The position numbers and the translations under genes are program-made. A model generated the notes under the pieces. The model had not been told where the DNA came from, did not search any database, and was given only the letters and a program-made list of their open reading frames with translations. A stretch of DNA of 64,000 nt from an uncultured Gemmataceae bacterium (GTDB lineage: Bacteria > Planctomycetota > Planctomycetia > Gemmatales > Gemmataceae), in contig CALDUY010000013.1 in NCBI GenBank assembly GCA_937923405.1, positions 124,001 to 188,000 on the forward strand. Direction: 5' to 3'. Of the stretch, positions 7,917-16,741 are shown one piece after another. How positions within the stretch are numbered: the first letter of the stretch is position 1; each line of letters begins with the position of its first letter.

Positions 7917-9956
7917 ATGGAGACGCGGCGCGTCCAGGTCATGCTAGTGGCACTGGTCGGCGGTGGGTTGGCCGCCGGCCTTGTCGCTCTGCGCGACTTT
8001 GTCGCTCCGCTGTTCGCCGTGGACGCGCCACGCTGGACAGGACCGCTCCTTGCCGGATTAGGCGGCCTGGCTGCGTCTCTGGTCACCTGGATGCTCTGGC
8101 GACGGCAAACCCAGCAGATGCTTGCCCGCTTGACCGAGTTGGTGGGCCGCTTGCGCCGCCAGACCTCCACGAGCCAGCAACAGCAACTACACCAGCGGTT
8201 CCCCGATCCAGAACTGGAGCGGCTCAGCGAGGAACTCGAACGTCTGGGCGCGGCCTATCGCACAGCGCTGAGCCAGTTGGTTGCTGTTCAGGAGAAACTA
8301 GATCGCTTTCATCTGACATTGGGCCGTAGCGAGTCGGACCAGGACGATCGACCAGCGAGCCTGTTGGCGACGCATTTCGTGGTTGGTTCCTCGCGACATC
8401 GAATGGTGGCCCGACTCGCTCCCAATCTGAACGTCCTGTCGTTGACCCAACCGCTTAGCCGGCTGATCGGACGGCGGCTTCAGGATCAGTTGGTCTGGTC
8501 GTTTCTCGACGTGATCCATTCTGAGGATGCCGCCATCTTCCGCGCCGCTGTCCGCGAGGCGCTGCGCGATGGCGAGTCGCACAACGTGACGCTGCGGTTG
8601 CTCGGTCCTCATACCGAGACTGGTGAGGAGCGGTATGTCCAGCTCGACATTCTAACGGCCTTTGACGACGACCATCGACCGCTGCACCTGCGCTGTCATT
8701 TTCAGGATGTCACGGCTCGCGTCCTGGCCGAACGCGAGAAAACCATCGCTAACGCCAAGCTGCGTCAGACGGTGCAGGATCTGGAACGGCTCAAAGAGAG
8801 CTACTTCGATCTGTACCACTTTGCCCCAGTGCTGTACTTCAGTCTCGATGCTCAGGGCAATTTCTTGGCCTGCAACGCCACGCTGCTTCAGACCTTGGGC
8901 TACTCGCGCGAACAATTATTGGGCAAGCCGTATCATCTGCTGCTGACGCCTCAGGGTAAAGAAGAGTACCTGAAAGATCCGTCGCGACTGCGACAGCCCG
9001 GCGAGTTCGAGTCGCGGTGGGTCAAATCAGATGGCACCATCATCGACGTGTGGATCGGCACCACGGTCCGTCCCGATGCCTCCGGAGCGTTTCTTCGTTC
9101 ACGCAGCGCGGCTCGAGACATCAGCGAAACCAAACGGCTGGGACGCGAGTTGCAACGCAAGGCCGAAGAAGTGGGCCGAGCCAACGAGCAGCTGCGGCGA
9201 ATCAATCAGGAACTCGAAGAGTTTACCTACGTCATTTCGCATGATCTCAAGGAACCGCTCCGCTCGCTGGAGGCGTTCAGCAAGTTTCTGGTGACCGACT
9301 ATGCTGACGTACTCAAGGGCGACGGGGAAGAGTATCTGACCTACCTGCGCCAGGCCAGCCAACGCATGGGCCGCCTCATCGACGATCTGTTGACACTCAG
9401 TCGCACTGGGCGGGTGATCCACACCCCGCGACCGTTTGCCTGGCCGCCGGTCATCGCCACCGTCTTAAACGACTTACGCGATCTGATTCAGCGAAAAAAC
9501 GCTATCGTCCGCGTCGAAGAGCCGCTCCCAGCCGTGGTCGGCGACCCAGAACGCCTGATGCAACTACTGGCCAATCTCATCTCCAACGCTCTGAAGTATA
9601 ATCAGGCCGAAGCTCCCGAAGTGGTGATCGGCTGGCGTGCGTCCTCTGCTCAGAATGATCGCGGCATGGTCACGCTGTTCGTCCGCGACAACGGCATCGG
9701 CATCGCGCCGGCCCATCATGAGCAGATCTTCCGCATCTTTCACCGCCTGCATCATCGGGACGAAATCGAAGGTACCGGAGCGGGCCTGGCCATCTGCAAA
9801 CGAATCGTCGAAGCACACGGCGGACGCATCTGGGTCGAATCCCAACTGGGTCAAGGAGCCACCTTTCTGTTCACCCTGCGCGAACATCCCAACCAAGCAG
9901 AGACTTCCTCTGCTTGGTCGATGACCAGCAAGAGGCAAGAGCTAGCAACTCCATGA
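7917..9956 (+). CDS. Membrane-bound PAS-domain sensor histidine kinase
   Basis: A 679-residue kinase with two N-terminal transmembrane helices (about 7-26 and 41-61) and a short region between them. A coiled linker (about 65-140) is followed by two PAS-like domains. The second is clear (FAPVLYFSLDAQGNFLACNA). Next come a HisKA dimerisation helix with the phospho-acceptor His442 in ISHDLKEP and a HATPase domain with LISNALKYN (N box), DNGIGIAP (G1) and GTGAGLAI (G2). The 'EEFTYVISHDLKEP' form resembles phytochrome/cyanobacterial-type kinases. The input signal is unknown. The stop overlaps the start of the next gene (ATGA), so kinase and receiver are translationally coupled. Confidence 0.92.
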   Translation: METRRVQVMLVALVGGGLAAGLVALRDFVAPLFAVDAPRWTGPLLAGLGGLAASLVTWMLWRRQTQQMLARLTELVGRLRRQTSTSQQQQLHQRFPDPELERLSEELERLGAAYRTALSQLVAVQEKLDRFHLTLGRSESDQDDRPASLLATHFVVGSSRHRMVARLAPNLNVLSLTQPLSRLIGRRLQDQLVWSFLDVIHSEDAAIFRAAVREALRDGESHNVTLRLLGPHTETGEERYVQLDILTAFDDDHRPLHLRCHFQDVTARVLAEREKTIANAKLRQTVQDLERLKESYFDLYHFAPVLYFSLDAQGNFLACNATLLQTLGYSREQLLGKPYHLLLTPQGKEEYLKDPSRLRQPGEFESRWVKSDGTIIDVWIGTTVRPDASGAFLRSRSAARDISETKRLGRELQRKAEEVGRANEQLRRINQELEEFTYVISHDLKEPLRSLEAFSKFLVTDYADVLKGDGEEYLTYLRQASQRMGRLIDDLLTLSRTGRVIHTPRPFAWPPVIATVLNDLRDLIQRKNAIVRVEEPLPAVVGDPERLMQLLANLISNALKYNQAEAPEVVIGWRASSAQNDRGMVTLFVRDNGIGIAPAHHEQIFRIFHRLHHRDEIEGTGAGLAICKRIVEAHGGRIWVESQLGQGATFLFTLREHPNQAETSSAWSMTSKRQELATP

Positions 9957-10693
9957 GCCAGACAAGCCTGTGGTTGGTGGATGACGATCCCGAACTGGGC
10001 GTGGTAGTGTCGATTCTGTGTAAACGAAACGGCCTGCGGCTAACCCGGTTCATGGAGTTGGCTCCGGTCTGGCAAGCCCTGCAAGCCGAGCAACCACTTC
10101 CGGAGTTGCTGCTGTTGGACGTCAATTTGCCGGGCGAGAGTGGGTTGGAACTGCTGCGGCGACTGCCGCCGACGTCGCCGAGACGTCCGCCGATCGCTCT
10201 GTTCTGTCAGACTGGCTTGGCTCGGGACGCGGCCAGGGCGTGGGAATTGGGCGCGGATTATCTGCTGGCCAAGGAATTGGTGGTTGATCCGGCACGTTGG
10301 GCTGGTCGTGTCACGGAGATTTTGCAGCATTCTCGTGGAATGCTTCCGCTGCCAAAGTTAGAATGGATACAGGAGAAGACAAAGGCAACGCCGGTCTCGT
10401 GGGCTAAACTGCTCACGCAGCAGATCAGCCATCCCGAACTTCGTGTTTTGGGAGGCTTCTTGTTGGCTCAGGTGCTTCGCCGTTGCCTGATCGCCGGGTT
10501 TGGCCCAGGGGTCGGTGATTGTCTCCACCCCATCAGTGGGCGACTCTCGGCGGTAGCTCTTGCTCGACCGGCCACGCCCGCCCAGGTCCATCAAATACTC
10601 GCTACATTCCTCGATCAACTAACCCGGCTCCTCGCCAGAGTCGTTGCGGAAACGTTCGAGCATCGCCTGCGGTCAGCCTGGATCGATAGCTAA
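9953..10693 (+). CDS. Response-regulator receiver protein with unusual C-terminal domain
   Basis: Start ATG 9953 overlaps the kinase stop by four bases and is preferred to the internal kinase-frame start at 9914. The 246-residue product has an N-terminal receiver domain with an acidic triad start (LVDDDPE), phospho-acceptor Asp56 in LLLLDVNLPGES, and an AKEL where the conserved Lys-Pro would be. The remaining 125 or so residues are not a recognised output domain (no HTH, GGDEF or kinase motif). They contain a Gly/Ala-rich patch (GFGPGVGDCLHP) and helical segments. It is probably the cognate partner of the kinase, but how it passes the signal on is unclear. Confidence 0.82.
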   Translation: MSQTSLWLVDDDPELGVVVSILCKRNGLRLTRFMELAPVWQALQAEQPLPELLLLDVNLPGESGLELLRRLPPTSPRRPPIALFCQTGLARDAARAWELGADYLLAKELVVDPARWAGRVTEILQHSRGMLPLPKLEWIQEKTKATPVSWAKLLTQQISHPELRVLGGFLLAQVLRRCLIAGFGPGVGDCLHPISGRLSAVALARPATPAQVHQILATFLDQLTRLLARVVAETFEHRLRSAWIDS

Positions 10694-10749
10694 TGCTCAC
10701 ATGGTTGGTATAAGTCGCTCTAGCTGGATCTTTCTCCGGGCGAATATCC

Positions 10750-11196
10750 ATGAAGCCGGCTCATAGCATTCTGCTCGTCGAAGATAATCCTGCCGACATT
10801 AAAATCACTCAGCGAGCGATCAAGGAGAGTGGCTTGCCCGTCGATCTTGTCGTCGTTCGAGATGGCCAGGAAGCCCTGGATTACTTGCTGAACACTTGCC
10901 AACAAGCAGAAACGTCTGCGGCCCGTGTCCCTGATCTAGTCTTGCTGGATTTGAACCTTCCCCGGATGACTGGCTACGAGGTGCTGGAGCGGATTCGCGC
11001 GACTCCTGCGTTATGTCGTGTGCCGGTCGTTGTGCTGACCACGTCCAAACGGCAAGAGGACGTAGTGAGGATGTATTCCGCCGGAGCCAACACCTACATC
11101 GAAAAGCCCCAGGAGTTTCAGCGCTTTGTGCTGGCCCTGCAAACGATCCATCGCTACTGGCTAGATTTTGCCCTTCTTCCTACCTCGTCAGACTAG
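10750..11196 (+). CDS. Stand-alone CheY/Rcp1-like response regulator
   Basis: A 148-residue single-domain receiver. It has an acidic pocket (VEDNPADI), phospho-acceptor Asp67 in LLDLNLPRMTG, a Thr in VVLTTSK, and Lys119 in YIEKP. The length and the N-P-A-D-I-K variant match the Rcp1-like family commonly paired with PAS-GAF or phytochrome-type kinases. It follows the kinase and the first receiver on the same strand, so the three form a signalling cassette. With no DNA-binding domain it presumably acts by protein contact or phospho-relay. Confidence 0.92.
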   Translation: MKPAHSILLVEDNPADIKITQRAIKESGLPVDLVVVRDGQEALDYLLNTCQQAETSAARVPDLVLLDLNLPRMTGYEVLERIRATPALCRVPVVVLTTSKRQEDVVRMYSAGANTYIEKPQEFQRFVLALQTIHRYWLDFALLPTSSD

Positions 11197-11266
11197 CCGA
11201 TCTTCTGATAATAGAGCGACTACTTGCTGACCCGGCGTCGCCGCCCGAACGGATAGCACCCCTCTA

Positions 11267-12628
11267 ATGACGTATGACGAGGCGATTGACTGGTGGTTTG
11301 GGCACATCAATTTCGAGCAGCGCGTCCCTGCACGGGGCGAGTTGAAGCTCGATCGGATGCGTTCGCTGATGGCTCGGCTGGACAATCCGCATCAGCGGCT
11401 AAGGATTGTTCACGTCACCGGAAGCAAAGGGAAGGGGTCGACCTCGGCCATGCTCGCCGCCGTTCTGCGTCAGGCCGGCTATCGCGTTGGGCTGTTCACT
11501 TCGCCCCATCTGACCCATTTGGAGGAACGCTTTCTCGTCGACGGCCAGCCAATCAGCCGAGGTGAACTGACCCAGTTGATCCGCGAGATTCGCGAAGCAG
11601 TCGGCACAGTGCCGCCGACCTTTTTCGAGATCGCCACCGCCGTCGGCTTCTTGCACTTCTTTCGCCGACGGGTCGACTTGGCTGTGATCGAAGTCGGGCT
11701 AGGCGGACGTCTGGATTCGACGAACATCTGTCTGCCGCTTGTCAGTGTCATCACTAGCATCAGCTACGATCATACGCGCATTCTGGGCGATCGCCTGTCC
11801 TTGATCGCGCGGGAGAAGGCGGGGATTATCAAACCGGGGCGTCCAGTGGTGTCCGGGGCCGACGACGAAGAGGCTCGCGCGGTGATTCGCCAGATTGCCG
11901 CCGAGCGGTCGGCTCCACTGCTCGAACTGGGCCACGACCTGAACTACGACTATCAACCCGGTCGGGTGACACCAGACGGACTTCAGCCACCGCGGGTTCG
12001 CGTGACCACGCCGAAGCGAACCTGGCCCTCGTTCGCTTTGAATCTGCTGGGCGAACATCAGGGAGCCAACGCCGCGATCACGCTGGCCACGTTAGAATTA
12101 CTCGCTCGCGCTGGGTTGCATCTGCCCCAGCAAGCCGTGGAACGCGGTCTAGCCTCGGTGAATTGGCCGGCTCGTATGGAGGTGCTGCGGGTTTCGCCAT
12201 TTCTGGTGCTGGACTGTGCCCACAACGTCGCCTCGATGGAAGCCTTGGTCGCTACTTTGCGACAGTCTTTTCCGCCGGGGCGTCGGACCCTGATCTTTGC
12301 CGGCTCGTCCGACAAGGACATTCCCGGCATGTTTCGAGTGCTGGGCCGTGCCTTCGATCGGGCCGTCATGACCCGTTACACTAACAATCTACGGGCTACT
12401 GCCCCGGAACATCTCGTCAAGCTGTGGCGGCAGTGCAACTCTTCTCCGGTGCAGGCGCAGGCGGATCCGTGCTGGGCAGTTCGTCAGGCCCTGCAACAGG
12501 CTCAACCGGAAGAACTGATATGCGTCACCGGGTCGGTCTTTCTGGCGGGAGAGGTACGGCCCGTGTTGAAAGCCATGGGCAACGAAGACTTTTTCGCTGG
12601 CGAAAAAACCTCACCAGAGGTAGGGTAA
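11267..12628 (+). CDS. folC: Bifunctional folylpolyglutamate synthase / dihydrofolate synthase
   Basis: A 453-residue Mur-ligase-like enzyme that makes dihydrofolate from dihydropteroate and adds glutamates to folates using ATP. The N-terminus reads MTYDEAIDWWFGHINFEQR, with the P-loop GSKGKGST at 52-59. SPHLTHLEER, the metal/ligase segment EVGLGGRLDSTN and LGEHQGANAAIT follow in the usual order. A C-terminal domain carries LDCAHN. Length is normal. The gene sits in a housekeeping stretch, 46 bp before the next gene on the same strand, but there is no functional link to its neighbours. Confidence 0.95.
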   Translation: MTYDEAIDWWFGHINFEQRVPARGELKLDRMRSLMARLDNPHQRLRIVHVTGSKGKGSTSAMLAAVLRQAGYRVGLFTSPHLTHLEERFLVDGQPISRGELTQLIREIREAVGTVPPTFFEIATAVGFLHFFRRRVDLAVIEVGLGGRLDSTNICLPLVSVITSISYDHTRILGDRLSLIAREKAGIIKPGRPVVSGADDEEARAVIRQIAAERSAPLLELGHDLNYDYQPGRVTPDGLQPPRVRVTTPKRTWPSFALNLLGEHQGANAAITLATLELLARAGLHLPQQAVERGLASVNWPARMEVLRVSPFLVLDCAHNVASMEALVATLRQSFPPGRRTLIFAGSSDKDIPGMFRVLGRAFDRAVMTRYTNNLRATAPEHLVKLWRQCNSSPVQAQADPCWAVRQALQQAQPEELICVTGSVFLAGEVRPVLKAMGNEDFFAGEKTSPEVG

Positions 12629-12674
12629 TACTATGGGAAGAGTGGGTGCAACTTGTGGAGGGGTTTGCGCGATC

Positions 12675-13853
12675 ATGTCTGCACTGAAACCAATGCTGGC
12701 TCTGGCCGCTCTACTGTTGCTCTCGATGTCGGTGGTTGGTGCGGCTAATGATCTGGACACCGTTCGCGAGCGGTTGAAGATCGAGGCCCAACGTCTGGAG
12801 CAAGAGTTCGCCGACGAGCGAGCGGCGGCGTATAAGCTCGTTCGTCAGGACAATCCTAATCTCGACGCGGCTCTGGAAAAGCTACGGAACCTGTTGACCA
12901 CGGTTCGTGCCGATACTTCGCTGGATGCTCGTCGTCGTGAGGTACTGATCGTCACCCTTAAGTCGGATCTCGATCGCGTGCGTGGCATTGCCGGAGAACG
13001 ACGGCGACAGTCGCTGCGGGAGAACGAGACCGCCTTAGGCCGGGTGGTGGCCACGGAGAGCCGGGCCGCTACTCAAGCCGAACGCACAGAGGCAACACGT
13101 CGCCTTGCGAACGATACTCGTTCTGCGCTGGAGACACGAAACACGATGTTGGCCGATGCTCGCAGTGAACGGATTCGCGCTCAAGATCGCTACGCCCGAG
13201 TGCTGCGTTCTGTCGAGGAGTCAGCGGTTCCCGAGCATCGCGAGGTAACCTTCCCCAAGAACTGGGTCGAGTTGTCCAAGAAGCGCATCGTGACGGTGAA
13301 GATGACTGCCAAGGAAAAGGCGATCATGAACGCTCTCAAAACTACCATCTCGGTGGACTTCGACAAGGCGACCCTGGAAGAGGTCATCAATTATCTGCGA
13401 ACGATCAGCAAGGTAGAGATCCTCGCCGACCGCCGCGCTCTGCAAGAGGCTTCGGTCACCTACGATACGCCGATCAGCCTGAAGGCCAACACGTCGATGC
13501 GAACTGTGCTGAAACGCATCCTTGCCGATCTGAATCTGGCCTACGTCATCAAGGACGAAACCATTCAGATCACTTCGCGTGAGCGGGCCAAGGAAATGAC
13601 CACGACACGTTCGTACTACATTGGCGATCTGGCCCTGGTCACCGACTACACCGTACCACTGGGGTTGTCGCATCTGGCCATGATGGAACAGGTCAATCAG
13701 ATCATCAACATGATCACCAAAAATATCGATGAAGAGAGTTGGAAAGTAAACAATCCCGAAGCGGTCGGAACGATCACCTTCGATCCGCAGACGATGTCGA
13801 TCGTGGTGAAACAGACGGCAGAGATTCACTACATCCTAGGTGGCTTCCGCTAA
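12675..13853 (+). CDS. Secreted coiled-coil protein with STN/secretin-like short domain
   Basis: ATG 12675 is chosen because it starts a clean signal peptide (MSALKPMLALAALLLLSMSVVGAA) and has a GGAGGGG about ten bases upstream. The ORF extends further 5' without a good start. The 392-residue product has a long charged alpha-helical/coiled-coil region (about 25-190, many Glu, Arg and Gln). An STN-like fold follows (about 225-300): VDFDKATLEEVINYLRTIS, then VTYDTPISLKA and a beta strand ending IQITS. That domain occurs at the N-terminus of secretins and TonB-linked receptors. No secretin pore or TonB box follows. It may be an envelope scaffold; the function is not known. Confidence 0.8.
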   Translation: MSALKPMLALAALLLLSMSVVGAANDLDTVRERLKIEAQRLEQEFADERAAAYKLVRQDNPNLDAALEKLRNLLTTVRADTSLDARRREVLIVTLKSDLDRVRGIAGERRRQSLRENETALGRVVATESRAATQAERTEATRRLANDTRSALETRNTMLADARSERIRAQDRYARVLRSVEESAVPEHREVTFPKNWVELSKKRIVTVKMTAKEKAIMNALKTTISVDFDKATLEEVINYLRTISKVEILADRRALQEASVTYDTPISLKANTSMRTVLKRILADLNLAYVIKDETIQITSRERAKEMTTTRSYYIGDLALVTDYTVPLGLSHLAMMEQVNQIINMITKNIDEESWKVNNPEAVGTITFDPQTMSIVVKQTAEIHYILGGFR

Positions 13854-13881
13854 GCTGTTCTCGGAGGAAGACGAACCAGTG

Positions 13882-13918
13882 ACGCCGGCGGGGAACCTTC
13901 CTCGTCGGCGTTGTTCTG
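13882..13918 (+). terminator. Rho-independent-like terminator
   Basis: ACGCCGGCGGGG (13882-13893) pairs with CCTCGTCGGCGT (13900-13911) as a 12-bp stem with two G-T pairs and a six-base loop. TGTTCTGTT follows. It lies between the STN-like gene and the cupin gene, so it should end the folC-STN transcript. The T-tract is interrupted, so the call is moderate. Confidence 0.6.
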
Positions 13919-13931
13919 TTGAGGCACCCCC

Positions 13932-14261
13932 ATGAGCAAATACTTCCCCGAACCGCACGAGATGGGCCGACACACGATCTTTCCTGGCGTTCACATCCGC
14001 ACTGCGGCGATGGAACGAATGATGATGTCCGTGGTCGATCTGGAACCCGGCTCGGTCGTCGAGGAGCATTCTCACCCTCACGAACAGGTCGGTATGCTAC
14101 TAGAGGGAAAAGCGATCTTTTATATCGGCGATGAGGTGCGCACGCTCGGTCCTGGCGATCTCTACCGCATTCCGGGTGGCGTCAAGCACAAAGTGGTCAC
14201 GCTGGAGGTGCATACTCGGGCGTTGGATTTGTTTTCTCCGGTGCGCGAGGAGTACCGTTGA
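13932..14261 (+). CDS. Small cupin-domain protein
   Basis: A 109-residue single-domain beta-barrel. The first cupin motif is visible as EEHSHPHEQVGMLLEG (about 38-53: two His, one Glu and a later His-equivalent metal cluster) and the second as PGDLYRIPGGVKHKV (about 75-89). Such proteins bind a divalent metal and act as small isomerases, dioxygenases or ligand sensors. The sequence does not say which. The N-terminal sequence (MSKYFPEPHEMGRHTIFPG) is of the type seen in RemF-like cupins. The 3' end overlaps the convergent methyltransferase gene by 65 bp. Confidence 0.85.
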   Translation: MSKYFPEPHEMGRHTIFPGVHIRTAAMERMMMSVVDLEPGSVVEEHSHPHEQVGMLLEGKAIFYIGDEVRTLGPGDLYRIPGGVKHKVVTLEVHTRALDLFSPVREEYR

Positions 14262-15105
14262 CCAGGGCGGTTCGCATGGCGGCGATGTGGACCTCGGTTG
14301 TGCCGCAGCAGCCGCCCAGCAGGGAGACGCCGGCCTGCAGCAGTTCGGGCACGCAAGCGGCGAATTCCTCGGGAGTACGCGGATACACCCCACTCGCCAG
14401 CGGAGTGCCGGCATTAGGGCGAACGAACAACGGCAGATCAGTCGCTTGGCGATAGCGGTGAACGATAGTGAGGATCTCGTCCAAGCCGATGTCCCGACCG
14501 CAGTTGACGCCTAGCGCGGCGACGCCGTGGCGGCTGGCCAAACTGGCGAATCGCTCAGGGGGATGTCCGCTGCGACTAACTAGGCTTCCGTCGGGTTGGC
14601 GGTGGTAGCTGATCGACAGCAAGAGTGGTAGATCGCGGACGGCTTCGACCTGGTGCAAAGCGAACTCAACCGCGCCCAACGCCTCGGGGGTCGAGCAGGT
14701 CTCGAAAAGAATCCCATCGAGGGTGTCCGCTTCCCCGAGAGCCGTCAGGGTCAGGTGTAAAGCGTCACGATCGGCAAATTCGCGAAAATTGCCAGGCGAG
14801 TAGATGGGGCCGACATCTCCCAAGACGAAACGTGGCTGGGTGGACCAGGCCAGCATCTGCGCGGTGACGGCGATTCGGTGGAGTTGATCCTCCAGACCGC
14901 AACCAGCCAGCGCGATGGGATTCGCCTGAAACGTGTTGGTGAGCAGCACTTCCGCACCGGCAGCGCGGTAGCCGCGGTGGAGAGCAACCACCTCTTCGGG
15001 GTGGGTCAGATTGGCCTGCTCGCAACAGGGAAGGTTCAGCCGCAACAGCCGACTTCCCATCGCTCCATCCATCAGCATCGGTCGGTCGAATGATATTGCT
15101 GGCAT
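14197..15105 (-). CDS. Homocysteine S-methyltransferase family protein
   Basis: A 302-residue TIM-barrel enzyme that transfers a methyl group to homocysteine to make methionine, or a related thiol methyltransferase. The opening MLMDGAMGSRLLRL resembles the MetH N-terminal domain and BHMT. LTNTFQANPIAL follows. The three zinc-ligand cysteines are Cys202 (in GVNCG) and Cys266/Cys267 (in LLGGCCGT). No folate- or B12-binding domain follows, so it is a stand-alone form that probably uses betaine, S-methylmethionine or a partner protein. It is divergent from pgi, with 69 bp between the starts, and convergent with the cupin gene. Confidence 0.9.
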   Translation of the reverse strand: MPAISFDRPMLMDGAMGSRLLRLNLPCCEQANLTHPEEVVALHRGYRAAGAEVLLTNTFQANPIALAGCGLEDQLHRIAVTAQMLAWSTQPRFVLGDVGPIYSPGNFREFADRDALHLTLTALGEADTLDGILFETCSTPEALGAVEFALHQVEAVRDLPLLLSISYHRQPDGSLVSRSGHPPERFASLASRHGVAALGVNCGRDIGLDEILTIVHRYRQATDLPLFVRPNAGTPLASGVYPRTPEEFAACVPELLQAGVSLLGGCCGTTEVHIAAMRTALVNGTPRAPEKTNPTPEYAPPA

Positions 15106-15113
15106 GAGAAGAG

Positions 15114-15142
15114 TTTACCCCGATCAAAAGCGGAGTTATAGT
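15114..15142 (+). promoter_or_regulatory. pgi: Candidate sigma-70-type promoter for pgi
   Basis: TTTACC (15114-15119) and TATAGT (15137-15142) are separated by 17 bases. The expected transcription start falls about 25 bases before the pgi GTG. It lies in the divergent gap with the methyltransferase gene. Planctomycete promoters are poorly defined, so this is a pattern match only. Confidence 0.4.
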
Positions 15143-15174
15143 TTACTGTCAAGCGACGTGAATGGCCCGTCCGC

Positions 15175-16713
15175 GTGGCGAACCCTCGGAAACCGGACGT
15201 ACTCATGGAACTCCCAGACGAATCGATCAGCTACAACTACCAGGGCCTGCTAGCGCCAGTCATCGAAGACTGGACCGCCGCCGCTGAGTTGCGCGCCAGC
15301 CATTTTGTCAATCCCACTCGGTTCAAGGAGCTGCAACAACGACTGCTACAGTGTCGCAGTCAAGTAGCAGCGGATCGCGAACTACGCAGTCCGCCCAGCG
15401 AGTATCTGCCGCTCGACGCGGGGTTTATCAACTTGCCGCACGACCTGCTGGAGAGCTATCGGCGCAAGCAGGATCAGAGTGAACTGGGACGGTGCTTCGC
15501 CCTGGCAAATCGGCTACGCGAAGAGGCCGACCGCGTGGTCTTCCTCGGCGCGGGCGGCTCCTATCTCGGTGGCAAGGCGATCTTCGACGCTCTGCGCAGC
15601 ACCTATCACAATGAATTGCCGGTTGAAAATCGAATCGGCGTTCCGCGTGTATACTTCGAAGGCTTCTCGGCAGACAACGACGCATTACAGGAACTGCTCG
15701 ATCTGTTGCAGGTGACCTGTGTTGATCCAGATCGCAGCGAAGAACGCTGGGCCGTGGTGCTGATTTCGCAATCGGGACTGAGCCTGGAGCCAGCGGCCAC
15801 CCTGCGCGTCTTCTGGCGTGAGGCGACCGAATACTACGGAATGCGTTCGCCGTGGCTGCCTCGGCTGTTCGCCGCTGTCACCGGTCCCGGAACGCGGGTC
15901 CAGAGCCTGTTTCAGGCGATGGGCGTTCCTGAAGATGGGATTTTGTCTATTCCAGAGGGGATTGGTAGTCGATTCAGCGTCTTTTCACCGGCGGGACTGT
16001 TGCCCGCTGCTGTGTTGGGCCTGGACGTGCGAGCGCTGTTGCTCGGTGCCGCCGCCATGACCAAGCGCTTCCTCGAAGAACCCGTCGAACGCAATCCGGT
16101 GTTGCAATTCGCGGCCATGAATTATCTCGTCTACGAGGAGCTGAAAAAGCCGCTCCGGGTCATGTCGGTTTGGTCGCGCAAGCTCGAAGGGGTAGGGCGT
16201 TGGTACGAGCAGTTGGTTTCTGAGTCACTAGGCAAGTTTGGCCGCGGTCCCACTCCGTTGACCCAGGTGTCGACTCGTGATCTGTACACCCGCGGACAAC
16301 AGAATCAGGATGGTCCGCGCGACCGCCTCATCAACAATCTGGTGGTCAAGTCGCCCACCTCGGTGCCGATCTTTATTCAGATGGCCGATCACAACGAGGA
16401 CGATCTGAATCAGTTCAATCGTAAGAGTTTCCCGGACATCTCTCAGGCGGCGCTGAAGGCGGTCAATCAGTCGTACTGGGACGTTGGGCGACCGACTTCG
16501 GATCTGATTTTGCCCACCCTGTCGGAGCATACTCTGGGGCAACTGATGCAGATGTTGATGCTGGCGACGGTGGTAGAAGGGCGGCTCATGGGCGTTAACC
16601 CCTATGGACAGCCAGGCGCGGACGTGTACAAGAAACTCATGCAGCAGAGTCTGCGCACGCCGCCGGAAGGTTCCCTGTCCAGTCAGGGAGCGGGGGTGCG
16701 GCCCACGAGTTAA
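15175..16713 (+). CDS. pgi: Glucose-6-phosphate isomerase
   Basis: Interconverts glucose 6-phosphate and fructose 6-phosphate in central carbon metabolism. The 512-residue protein has the SIS-type fold with FLGAGGSYLGGKAIFDAL (about 122-139), which matches the conserved phosphosugar-binding loop. It also has LISQSGLSLEPAATLR, GSRFSVFSPAGLLPAA and a C-terminal segment with NQSYWDVGRPTS. Two starts are possible, GTG 15175 and ATG 15205 (ten residues shorter); neither has a strong Shine-Dalgarno site. It does not match the bacterial E. coli-type PGI closely and looks like the shorter planctomycete/cyanobacterial-like form. Confidence 0.88.
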   Translation: MANPRKPDVLMELPDESISYNYQGLLAPVIEDWTAAAELRASHFVNPTRFKELQQRLLQCRSQVAADRELRSPPSEYLPLDAGFINLPHDLLESYRRKQDQSELGRCFALANRLREEADRVVFLGAGGSYLGGKAIFDALRSTYHNELPVENRIGVPRVYFEGFSADNDALQELLDLLQVTCVDPDRSEERWAVVLISQSGLSLEPAATLRVFWREATEYYGMRSPWLPRLFAAVTGPGTRVQSLFQAMGVPEDGILSIPEGIGSRFSVFSPAGLLPAAVLGLDVRALLLGAAAMTKRFLEEPVERNPVLQFAAMNYLVYEELKKPLRVMSVWSRKLEGVGRWYEQLVSESLGKFGRGPTPLTQVSTRDLYTRGQQNQDGPRDRLINNLVVKSPTSVPIFIQMADHNEDDLNQFNRKSFPDISQAALKAVNQSYWDVGRPTSDLILPTLSEHTLGQLMQMLMLATVVEGRLMGVNPYGQPGADVYKKLMQQSLRTPPEGSLSSQGAGVRPTS

Positions 16714-16741
16714 TCACTAGCCCGAAGGACGGGAGGGAGTC

